In this document: one piece after another, positions 36,288-43,891 of the stretch
Numbering within the stretch: the stretch's first letter is position 1
Layout: the number at the start of each line of letters is the position of its first letter
Assembly: GCA_016765135.1 (NCBI GenBank)
Contig: JAESQN010000002.1
Span: forward strand, 62,001-126,000
DNA from: Robiginitomaculum sp.
Lineage (GTDB): Bacteria > Pseudomonadota > Alphaproteobacteria > Caulobacterales > Maricaulaceae
Direction: 5' to 3'
DNA: 64,000 nt
Program-made: the position numbers and the translations under genes
The notes under the pieces: generated by a model
Database searches by the model: none
Seen by the model: only the letters and a program-made list of their open reading frames with translations
What the model was told of the DNA's origin: nothing

Positions 36288-38633
36288 ATGACCACATCGA
36301 CACAAAAACACTGGCTGATAGCGGCAAGTCACTTGGCGCTTGGCGTTATTGCCAGCAATTTCAGCTTGGCCCAAACTACACATCCAGAGACACATAATGC
36401 GGCAAGTCAGGTAACAGGTCAGGAAGCGCGTAATTTCGGAGACAACCGCGCAGACAAGCAGATCGCCGGAAACACCTTAAACCAGCTCGACATTATCACC
36501 GTTATTGGCACACGCAACATAACGGACGTGGCCGGTTCGATCACTTATATTGCGCCAGAAGAGCTGGCCATACAAAATTACACCGACATCAACCGCATTC
36601 TGCGCACTGTGCCAGGGGTCAATTTGCAAGAAGAAGACGGGTACGGCCTGTTTCCCAATATCGGCATTCGCGGGTCGGGCACGGAACGGTCTGCCAAAGT
36701 GCTAATTTTAGAAGATGGGGTCCCCATAGCCCCGGCGCCGTTCGCGGCACCGGCCGCCTATTATTTCCCATCTGTCGGGCGGATCAATGCGGTCGAGGTG
36801 ACCAAATCCGTGGGCGCGGTTAAATATGGGCCGATCACAACCGGGGGCACGATCCAGTTTTTCTCAACCCCGATCCCGACCAAGACCGCAGCCAGCGCGA
36901 CAATATTGACCAGTAGTTTGGGCCGCACGACCGCCCATGCCTGGGCCGGGTCCCGTATTGAGAGCGAAGCCCTCCCCTTTGATGTGGGCTTTGTTTTGGA
37001 AACCTACCAGGAAAATGCAGAAGAAGGGTTCAAACAAATCGATATTGGCAGCACCGGGTTCTCCGTCGAGGATTATATGGCCAAGCTTGGGTTTTATTCA
37101 AAGGACAATGCCCGCTTCGACCAAAGCCTGACCTTGAAATATCTATATAGCGGTCGGGATGCGGACGAAACCTATCTGGGCCTGACTTTGGAGGATTTTG
37201 AACGCACCCCGTTTTTGCGCTACCGGGCCAGCCAGCTTGATAATTTCACTTCAACGCAAGAAACCTTGCAGGCCACCCATAATATTGCCCTATCAGACAA
37301 CATACAATTGACCACACTGGCGTACCGTACCGACTTTGCTCGCAATTGGATAAAGCTTGACGAATTTGACAATAGCCAACTTTCGGGCCTTGGCGCGTGC
37401 AACAGTCTCAATGAAATTTTGGTGACCCCGACCCTGTGCACCCAGGAGTTCGAGGTTTTGGTTGGCGCGGACGGTTTTACCAGCCCCGATGATGTTCTGG
37501 GCCTGCGCCATAACAACCGGACATATTATGCCCAAGGTATCCAGTCCGCCCTCGGGTTTGATTTTCAGACAGGCGGGCTTGAGCACTATCTTGTCACCAG
37601 TGTGCGTTATCATGAAGATTTTGTCGACCGCTTCCAGCAAACGGACCGGTTTCGTATCGACAATGGCACACTCGTTCGAACCACAGACAATGCACCGGGC
37701 ACCCAAGCCAATCGCTTATCCAGCGCACGCAGTATTGCGCTCTATGTAGAGGACAGGATCACGGCAGGGGCGTGGCAGGTGACGGCGGGCTTGCGCTATG
37801 AGGAAATCGATACGGACCAAGTGCGCTGGTCAACACCGGACCGCAATCTGGCCCCCTCAAGCATCCGCGAAAACGCCTTTAACGAATTTTTGCCCTCCTT
37901 GGGGATTATTTATGACGTGAACGACAAGTTGTCATTATTGGCCGGTGTCGCACGGGGATTTGCCATACCAGGCCCGTCGAACAGATCAGCGGACGCGGAA
38001 AGGTCTGTAGCTTATGAGTTTGGCGGGCGGTATAATAACGACCTTTTCTCATTTGAGGCCATCGGGTTTTTCAATGATTACTCGAACCTGATCGCAACCT
38101 GCACCAATGCTTCCGGCGGTAGTGAATGCGACATTGGCGACAGTGACAATGCGGGCGCGGCCAATGTGTTTGGCCTGGAAATTACCGCAGCTACGGATTT
38201 GGGCGGCAGTTTCGAGCATATATCCCTGCCCCTCAATTTGGTCTATGCTTATACCAATACCGAGCTTCTCAGCTCCGTTGACAGTGATATTTTCGGCGAC
38301 GTAAATGTTGGTGACGAAATCCCCTATGTCCCTGAACACCAAATCACCCTCAGCGGCGGTGTTATCGGAGAGGTCTGGGGGGTCAATGCCAGCCTTAATT
38401 ATGTCAGCCAGGCCCGCGATGTGCCCGGTCAAGGCCCGGTTGCGATCACCGAACGCATTGACGCCCGCACCCTGGTTGATGTGGCCGTCTATTACGACCT
38501 TAAAGCCGGCATCCGCCTACACCTAAAAGCCGACAATGTATTCGACACGGTCTACCTGGCCGGACGCCGCCCCTACGGCGTACGCCCCGGCAAACCCCGC
38601 GAAATCTTCGCCGGGCTTAGTTTGGATTTTTAA
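36288..38633 (+). CDS. TonB-dependent outer-membrane receptor, FecA-like
   Basis: 781 residues with a signal peptide ending near SLAQ. A TonB-box-like region (LDIITVIGTR) is followed by the plug domain (AIQNYTDINRILRTVPGVNLQEEDGYG, shortened: INRILRTVPGVNLQ; then NIGIRGSGTERSAKVLILEDGVPIAPAPF). The barrel ends in the standard RPGKPREIFAGLSLDF. The plug sequence around GLFPNIGIRG resembles FecA and other Fe3+-dicitrate-type receptors, so ferric citrate or a similar chelate is a likely substrate. There is no FecIR pair next to it and no extra N-terminal signalling domain. The 182 bases upstream hold no confident Fur or Irr site. Confidence 0.9.
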   Translation: MTTSTQKHWLIAASHLALGVIASNFSLAQTTHPETHNAASQVTGQEARNFGDNRADKQIAGNTLNQLDIITVIGTRNITDVAGSITYIAPEELAIQNYTDINRILRTVPGVNLQEEDGYGLFPNIGIRGSGTERSAKVLILEDGVPIAPAPFAAPAAYYFPSVGRINAVEVTKSVGAVKYGPITTGGTIQFFSTPIPTKTAASATILTSSLGRTTAHAWAGSRIESEALPFDVGFVLETYQENAEEGFKQIDIGSTGFSVEDYMAKLGFYSKDNARFDQSLTLKYLYSGRDADETYLGLTLEDFERTPFLRYRASQLDNFTSTQETLQATHNIALSDNIQLTTLAYRTDFARNWIKLDEFDNSQLSGLGACNSLNEILVTPTLCTQEFEVLVGADGFTSPDDVLGLRHNNRTYYAQGIQSALGFDFQTGGLEHYLVTSVRYHEDFVDRFQQTDRFRIDNGTLVRTTDNAPGTQANRLSSARSIALYVEDRITAGAWQVTAGLRYEEIDTDQVRWSTPDRNLAPSSIRENAFNEFLPSLGIIYDVNDKLSLLAGVARGFAIPGPSNRSADAERSVAYEFGGRYNNDLFSFEAIGFFNDYSNLIATCTNASGGSECDIGDSDNAGAANVFGLEITAATDLGGSFEHISLPLNLVYAYTNTELLSSVDSDIFGDVNVGDEIPYVPEHQITLSGGVIGEVWGVNASLNYVSQARDVPGQGPVAITERIDARTLVDVAVYYDLKAGIRLHLKADNVFDTVYLAGRRPYGVRPGKPREIFAGLSLDF

Positions 38634-39351
38634 GGACAGCCCCCAACATCTCGACCATCCTCGCCCTTGCCTCTGGTATGTCTTTGTTTTGGCTGTAGAA
38701 AACCCGGGTTTTTAGGAAATATTCGCTTAGGGCCAAACCGTCCATTATATCGTCGCCGCCAACCTGATTTTTGCCTTGTAAAAACGGCGGCAATGGCAAG
38801 AGTTTGTCCAGATAGGGTTCCGCCGCCCCGGCGCACACCGCCCGGCCTGAACGCGGGCTAACATGGGTCAGGTTATCCTCGGCGCCAGTTGCGGCGCATG
38901 CGGACAGATCAAGACCATATCCCAATGCCTGTAAAAGCCCGATTTCAAAGCGCACATATATGGCTGGCCAGACGTCTTTGTCGTGGAGTTGCGCCAACAG
39001 GATTTCAAACACATCATAGAGCTTTGGGTGTGGTTCGCGTTCCGGCAAAGCCTGCATAGACAGGGCGCAAACGGCATTCAGCGCCGCCAGTGACAGGCGA
39101 TCTTCCATCAAAACGGCGGCCCGGGCATCGAGAGCCTCAACCGTGAACGTGCCCAAATGTTCTGACAAACGCGCATTCCAAGCTACATTGACCTGATTGC
39201 CAGGCTGCAAAACCGGGCGCAGGCGGCGCGAGCGACCGCCCCGAACCAGGCCCGCATGGCGGCCTTGATCTTTGGTCAAAACATTGACAATGGCAGAGGT
39301 TTCGCCGTGGGGCCGCACCGATAATATATACCCGTCAGCCTGCCATTTCAT
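38617..39351 (-). CDS. recO: DNA repair protein RecO
   Basis: 244 residues. N-terminal OB-fold: ADGYILSVRPHGETSAIVNVLTKDQGRHAGLVRGG, seen in blocks such as PHGETSAIVNVLT. Then the helical domain with FEIGLLQALGYGLDLSACAATGAEDNLTHVSPRSGRAV (blocks: FEIGLLQALGYG, LTHVSPRSGRAVC). Only two of the four zinc-ligand cysteines of some RecO proteins are visible (CAATG and VCAG), common in alphaproteobacteria. RecO loads RecA onto SSB-coated DNA with RecR. Last gene of the minus-strand lepB-rnc-era-recO series; its 3' end overlaps the convergent TonB receptor by 17 bases. Confidence 0.95.
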   Translation of the reverse strand: MKWQADGYILSVRPHGETSAIVNVLTKDQGRHAGLVRGGRSRRLRPVLQPGNQVNVAWNARLSEHLGTFTVEALDARAAVLMEDRLSLAALNAVCALSMQALPEREPHPKLYDVFEILLAQLHDKDVWPAIYVRFEIGLLQALGYGLDLSACAATGAEDNLTHVSPRSGRAVCAGAAEPYLDKLLPLPPFLQGKNQVGGDDIMDGLALSEYFLKTRVFYSQNKDIPEARARMVEMLGAVLKNPN

Positions 39352-39384
39352 CTAAAGCTCCGGGTTATCAGACATCAAACTGCA

Positions 39385-40350
39385 TTATACATCAAATTCA
39401 AGGCCGCTCTCAAGATATTTGCTGCGGTCTTCGCGCCAGTTTTCGCGTACCTTGACGAACAGGAATAAATGCACTTTTTTGCCAAAGCTCTCCATCATAT
39501 CGTGGCGGGCCATTTTCCCGATTTGTTTGATGGTCTGACCGTTCTTGCCCAGCACTATAGGTTTTTGAGACTTGCGGCGCACATAAATAATTTGCTCGAT
39601 ACGGATGTCGCCGTTGCGCATGCGCGTCCACTTTTCGGTCTCCACATGGGACGCGTATGGCAGTTCGTTATGCAAGCGTAAAAACAATTTTTCGCGGGTG
39701 ATTTCCGCCGCCATTAGCCGCGACGGAATGTCCGCAGCTTGATCAACCGGGTAAAGATATTGGCCAGGGGGCATGGCGGCGGCAAGCTTGCCCGCCAGTT
39801 CTGGCACGCCATTGCCCTTGAGCGCAGACAACATAAATATATCCGTGTAAGCATCTGTTTTATCGAATATTTTTACCAAATCTAGCAGACGCTCTTTTTC
39901 CATTTCGTCGATTTTATTCAGTGTCAGATACACGGGCCGCTCACCAGACCGCTTGCGCAGACCTTTGATCACACGGTCGGTATCTTTGGCCGCTTTTTTG
40001 TCCTGCCCACTTGGCTCAAGTCCCATATGTACTCTAATATAGGATGGTGCATCAACCACATGGACGATGACATCCGCGTCCGCAACCCCGCTCCACGCCG
40101 CATGAACCATAGAACGGTCAAGCCGTCCACCCGGCCCGGCACTTGCTTCAAAAATGCCCGGCGTATCCACAAGTACGATTTGCGCGCCGTCGTGCATGGC
40201 AATACCGCGCACCTGAAAGCGGGTGGTCTGGATTTTATGGGTGACGATAGAAATTTTCTCACCGACCAAAGCATTGACCAAGGTTGATTTACCCGCATTG
40301 GGCGCACCGATTATGGCAGCAAAGCCAGCGCGGGTTTTGTGTTCTGTCAT
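39385..40350 (-). CDS. era: GTPase Era
   Basis: 321 residues. G1 GAPNAGKSTLVNAL, G2 region KIQTTRFQVRGI, G3 DTPGIF, G4 NKIDEM are all present, followed by a KH RNA-binding domain (EQIIYVRRKSQKPIVLGKNGQTIKQIG in blocks: KPIVLGKNGQTIKQIG) and a normal end. Era binds the 3' end of 16S rRNA during 30S maturation. It is 34 bases upstream of recO on the same transcript. Between era and rnc lies repeat C1 (40368-40537), which breaks the usual tight rnc-era linkage. Confidence 0.97.
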   Translation of the reverse strand: MTEHKTRAGFAAIIGAPNAGKSTLVNALVGEKISIVTHKIQTTRFQVRGIAMHDGAQIVLVDTPGIFEASAGPGGRLDRSMVHAAWSGVADADVIVHVVDAPSYIRVHMGLEPSGQDKKAAKDTDRVIKGLRKRSGERPVYLTLNKIDEMEKERLLDLVKIFDKTDAYTDIFMLSALKGNGVPELAGKLAAAMPPGQYLYPVDQAADIPSRLMAAEITREKLFLRLHNELPYASHVETEKWTRMRNGDIRIEQIIYVRRKSQKPIVLGKNGQTIKQIGKMARHDMMESFGKKVHLFLFVKVRENWREDRSKYLESGLEFDV

Positions 40351-40367
40351 AATGTTATTGCCTTTTT

Positions 40368-40537
40368 TTCCTTCCTCCGTTTACGGGGGAAGTACCCCGA
40401 AGGGGGGATGGGGGCCGACGCTCTTGCGGCGGTACGATGTTTAAGAACTTGCCGAACGGTCTGTAGCGCGCAAGAAGCCCGCCCCCCATCGAGCACCAAG
40501 AGGCGCCCACTTCCCCCATGAAAAATGGAGGAAGGAA
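40368..40537. repeat. Palindromic repeat family C, copy 1 (in the rnc-era spacer)
   Basis: The ends TTCCTTCCTCC (40368-40378) and GGAGGAAGGAA (40527-40537) pair. Inward, GGGGGAAGT pairs with ACTTCCCCC, and GATGGGGGC with GCCCCCCATC (one extra C). Inside is CGACGCTCTTGCG. Copy 2 at 57764-57942 shares all of these blocks. The element would fold into a long, interrupted RNA hairpin in the rnc-era transcript. Confidence 0.88.
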
Positions 40538-40576
40538 GAAGGGTATATCCCCATTTATACATAAACCATCCGCACA

Positions 40577-41281
40577 TCATTTCTTTGGCCAGTTTTCCAA
40601 CAGATGCATTGCAGCGTATCGCTCCGCGTCTTTTTTGGATTTTCCTGTGCCCTTTGCCTTGCCCAGACCCGGTACGTCAACCTCAATTACAAATAAAGGT
40701 CGGTGGTCGGGGCCAGAGCGCTCGATAACCAAATATTCTGGCAGGCCGAAACCGTCCGCAGATGCTTTTTCTTGTAAATCGGTCTTTGGGTCCTTGGTGC
40801 TTTTTGACATGACGTTATCAATGTCCTCGCGCCAAAATTGGTCGAAAAACGCCTGCACCGCACCCAGACCACCGTCCAGATATATGGCCGCTAGCAACGC
40901 CTCGCAGGCATCGCCCAAAATAGAGGTTTTATCGCGCCCGCCCTGACGCACTTCAGAGGGTGATATAAGCAGATACGCCCCTAAATTCACGCGCCGCGCT
41001 ACCCTGGCGCAAGTTTCCTTGCGCACCAGAGCGTTGAGCCGCCGCGCCATGCTGCCCTCATCGCCATTATCGAATGCGAACAACTTGTCTGCCGTCAGCA
41101 GGCCCAGAACCCTGTCCCCCAAAAATTCCAGTCGTTCATTATTGGGGGTTTTGCTACGACCATCGCCGTATGAAGAATGGGTCAGAGCTTTGACGGCCAA
41201 AGCTTTGTCCTTGAACGGATAGTCAATATCTTTCTCAAGGCCAGCCAGCCGTTTGAGCATTTGTGGGGAGACTTCAGCCAT
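40577..41281 (-). CDS. rnc: Ribonuclease III
   Basis: 234 residues from the ATG at 41281. The RNase III signature NNERLEFLGDRVLGL (about residues 46-60) and the second metal site SILGDACEALLAAIYLDGG (about 119-137) are intact. The C-terminal double-stranded RNA-binding domain follows (DPKTDLQEKASADG, then GKGTGKSKKDAERYAAMHLL-type, seen as GTGKSKKDAERYAA). It cuts double-stranded RNA, including rRNA precursors. It follows lepB with a one-base gap. The long upward extension of the frame overlaps lepB on the same strand and is rejected. Confidence 0.97.
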   Translation of the reverse strand: MAEVSPQMLKRLAGLEKDIDYPFKDKALAVKALTHSSYGDGRSKTPNNERLEFLGDRVLGLLTADKLFAFDNGDEGSMARRLNALVRKETCARVARRVNLGAYLLISPSEVRQGGRDKTSILGDACEALLAAIYLDGGLGAVQAFFDQFWREDIDNVMSKSTKDPKTDLQEKASADGFGLPEYLVIERSGPDHRPLFVIEVDVPGLGKAKGTGKSKKDAERYAAMHLLENWPKK

Positions 41282-41282
41282 A

Positions 41283-42044
41283 TTAACGTAATCCTTTAAA
41301 AAAGCGGTCCCCACGCATTTTGCCCCATGTCCACGGCTTTCTAATACTAAACCCATCGTCGACTGACAAGAGGATAAACTCGGCCCGGCCAACCAGATTG
41401 GTCGCTGCAACCGTGCCAATACCGCCCATAGGCACCGGATAACGGCTATCCAGTGAGCGGTCGCGGTTGTCCCCCACAAAAAAATACTGCCCGGCGGGCA
41501 CGGCATATTCGCCCGTATTGTCCACTTCGCTGCCAATGCGCTCGTCAATTATGGTATGAGGCTTACTTCGCCCGTCGAAAAACTCTCTGTATTGTTGAAA
41601 ACGGACAGGGTTGCCCGCCGGGTCGGTTTGTGTGGTGAGCGCTAGTTTTTCAGTTTTCTGCCGCTTGCCGTTCACATATAAAAACCCTTTTTTCATCTGC
41701 ACCACATCACCTGGCAAGCCGACCAGACGCTTGATATAATGCACGGCACTGCCCTCGGGTTTAAACACGATAATATCGCCACGTTTGGGGCTACGCTCGA
41801 AAATACGGCCCTCTTTGACGGGAAATGGCAGAGGTGAAGCAGCATATTTACCGTAGCCAAGGGAATATTTCGTCGTGATGATAAAATCACCCTTATACAA
41901 AGTCGGTTCCATAGAGCCTGACGGGATGTGGAAGGATTGAAACAAAAATGTGCGCAGAAAAAATGCGATAACAAATGCTATGATCAGTGTTTTTATGGTC
42001 TCGACTATAAACCCGCCTATGGATTGTTTGTTTTGATCACTCAT
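41283..42044 (-). CDS. lepB: Signal peptidase I
   Basis: 253 residues. One N-terminal transmembrane helix (LIIAFVIAFFLRTFLF) then box B with the catalytic Ser in PSGSMEPTL, box D with the general-base Lys in YIKRLVGLPGD, and box E GDNRDRSLDSR. It removes signal peptides from exported proteins at the periplasmic face. The only difference from the textbook arrangement is a single rather than double N-terminal membrane segment, common in alphaproteobacteria. The start overlaps the acpS stop by four bases; rnc follows one base after its end. Confidence 0.97.
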   Translation of the reverse strand: MSDQNKQSIGGFIVETIKTLIIAFVIAFFLRTFLFQSFHIPSGSMEPTLYKGDFIITTKYSLGYGKYAASPLPFPVKEGRIFERSPKRGDIIVFKPEGSAVHYIKRLVGLPGDVVQMKKGFLYVNGKRQKTEKLALTTQTDPAGNPVRFQQYREFFDGRSKPHTIIDERIGSEVDNTGEYAVPAGQYFFVGDNRDRSLDSRYPVPMGGIGTVAATNLVGRAEFILLSVDDGFSIRKPWTWGKMRGDRFFKGLR

Positions 42045-42445
42045 AAAATCTCGAAAATTACAAAGGCTTGCGCGTAGGGAAAATCGTCGCTCAAGCTTAG
42101 ATGAAGTTTCCAGCTTTGTTCCGCTTTAAGTTGTGCCCCTACACGTTCCTCTACACGCTCCAGTGCCGCGCCGTGCAAAACCAACTCCGGCTTGCCGGAC
42201 GGATGGTTGACGACCTCCACATCTTGCCATGACAACGCCCCGGTTGTAGTGCCTGCGAGGGCTTTAGCGGTTGCCTCTTTCGCGGCAAACCGTTTGGCAT
42301 AGGAGCTGGCCCGTGCGCTGACATTATCTGCAGTGGCACGTTCGCCTTTGGTAAAAACCTTGCGCGCAAACCGCTCGCCAAATTTCGCAAGCAGAGCATC
42401 AATGCGCCGAATATCGCAAATATCGGTTCCAATGCCGATGATCAT
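42041..42445 (-). CDS. acpS: Holo-[acyl-carrier-protein] synthase
   Basis: 134 residues from the ATG at 42445, which gives the standard start MIIGIGTDICDIRRI with the first Mg-binding Asp. The second motif, FAAKEATAKALAGT, carries the catalytic Glu and Lys. It transfers 4'-phosphopantetheine from CoA to ACP. An in-frame longer start (42511) would add 22 unlikely residues. Its stop overlaps the lepB start, and pdxJ lies 37 bases upstream: the pdxJ-acpS-lepB-rnc-era order is conserved in alphaproteobacteria. Confidence 0.95.
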   Translation of the reverse strand: MIIGIGTDICDIRRIDALLAKFGERFARKVFTKGERATADNVSARASSYAKRFAAKEATAKALAGTTTGALSWQDVEVVNHPSGKPELVLHGAALERVEERVGAQLKAEQSWKLHLSLSDDFPYAQAFVIFEIL

Positions 42446-42482
42446 GGGGAGGTAAATGGGTTGTGAGCGGGTGGGTGGGGAA

Positions 42483-43253
42483 TCATATGTCAATATTCCT
42501 CGCCTCGGCAATCAACCTGCGCATTTCCGCAATCGCGGGCTTTAGCCCCATAAATACCGCCTCGCCGATAATAAAATGACCAATATTTAGCTCTTTCCCT
42601 TCCGAGATAGCCGCGATAGGGCTTACATTACCGAACGTTAGTCCGTGGCCGAAATGGACTTCCAGGCCCAGGGCATCCGCTTGTTTGGCCCCGGCTCGCA
42701 TGGCTTGCAACAAGGCTTCCGCCTTGTCCGCATCACCCGCGTCCAAGGCATGGGCATAGGCACCCGTGTGGAACTCCACCACTTGTGCGCCGCATTTATG
42801 GCTTGCTTCAATCTGGTGCGGCACGGCTTCGATGAACAGGGAAACGCGGCTCCCATTTTCGGCCAAGGCGCGGGCGATGTGGGTGATTTGGTTGTGTAAA
42901 CCTGATGCGTTCAGCCCGCCCTCTGTGGTACGTTCATTACGGCTTTCCGGCACTAGGCAAACGGCATGGGGTTTGGTGGCCAAGGCTATTTCAAGCATGT
43001 CTTCAGTTGCGGCCATTTCGAAATTAAGCGGCTTGCCAAGCTCAAGGCACAAAGCCTGCAAACGGGTCATATCATCATCATTGATATGGCGGCGGTCTTC
43101 GCGCAGATGGGCGGTGATACCGTCCGCACCGGATGCAATGGCCAAACGCGCCGCATCAACCGGGCAGGGATGCGTCCCACCGCGTGCGTTTCGCAGGGTG
43201 GCCACATGGTCGATATTGATACCTAATCTTGGTGCATCAAGTCTGGGTAGCAT
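42483..43253 (-). CDS. pdxJ: Pyridoxine 5'-phosphate synthase
   Basis: 256 residues, full-length TIM barrel. The N-terminal RLGINIDHVATLRNARGG and TAHLREDRRHINDDD, the middle VCLVPESRNERTTEGGLN and the C-terminal FGHGLTFGNV and LNIGHFIIGEAVFMGL are all family landmarks. It condenses 1-deoxyxylulose-5-phosphate and 3-amino-2-oxopropyl phosphate into PNP, the last step of the DXP-dependent vitamin B6 pathway. The start shares one base with the pyrE stop, so the two are coupled. Confidence 0.97.
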   Translation of the reverse strand: MLPRLDAPRLGINIDHVATLRNARGGTHPCPVDAARLAIASGADGITAHLREDRRHINDDDMTRLQALCLELGKPLNFEMAATEDMLEIALATKPHAVCLVPESRNERTTEGGLNASGLHNQITHIARALAENGSRVSLFIEAVPHQIEASHKCGAQVVEFHTGAYAHALDAGDADKAEALLQAMRAGAKQADALGLEVHFGHGLTFGNVSPIAAISEGKELNIGHFIIGEAVFMGLKPAIAEMRRLIAEARNIDI

Positions 43254-43837
43254 TAAACTAGCCCCCGGCTTCCAGGTTTAACGGCGGGCAATGCTGCCAG
43301 TTCCGGCGGCAAATCATCCTTGTCATAGGACGGGAATACCCGTGACGCCAAACTGATCAACGGCACACCAATATCGGCTTTACCGCCGGAGCGATCGAAA
43401 ATACACGCCCCGGCAATCACCTTGGCACCTGTCGCATTGATAGCCTCTATACATTCGCGGGAGCTAAGACCGGTGGAGATAATATCCTCTATCATCAACA
43501 CTTTATCGCCGGGTTTTAATGTAAACCCGCGCCGCAAAGTAAACGCGCCATTTTCCCGCTCAACAAAAATTGACTCCAAACCAAGCTGTCGTGCCATTTC
43601 GTAACCCGGTATCACACCGCCCATAGCCGGTGCGACAATAATGTCCGGCATAACATCAAGTTCGCGGCGGATTTTATCCGCCAAAGCCGCACACAATTTT
43701 TCGGTCAAGACCGGGTTTTTAAACACAAAAGCTTTTTGCAAAAACACGGGGCTACGCCGCCCGCTCGACAAAATAAAGTGCCCTTCCAGCAATGCGCCTG
43801 CATCTTTAAATACGTCCAATACATCATCGGTCTTCAT
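43253..43837 (-). CDS. pyrE: Orotate phosphoribosyltransferase
   Basis: 194 residues. The N-terminal [17 protein letters not shown] substrate loop, the flexible-loop region and the PRPP-binding motif [16 protein letters not shown] (about residues 113-128) are present. The enzyme makes OMP from orotate and PRPP. It lies between rsh and pdxJ; a pyrE-pdxJ link also occurs in other alphaproteobacteria. It is 54 bases from rsh, so the whole rsh-pyrE-pdxJ-acpS-lepB-rnc-era-recO block could be one transcript, with the family C element as the only large interruption. Confidence 0.95.
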   Translation of the reverse strand: MKTDDVLDVFKDAGALLEGHFILSSGRRSPVFLQKAFVFKNPVLTEKLCAALADKIRRELDVMPDIIVAPAMGGVIPGYEMARQLGLESIFVERENGAFTLRRGFTLKPGDKVLMIEDIISTGLSSRECIEAINATGAKVIAGACIFDRSGGKADIGVPLISLASRVFPSYDKDDLPPELAALPAVKPGSRGLV

Positions 43838-43891
43838 ATTAAATCCTGATTTCTATTACCGTTAAACACCTGTTCATCACACGTCCGTCCA

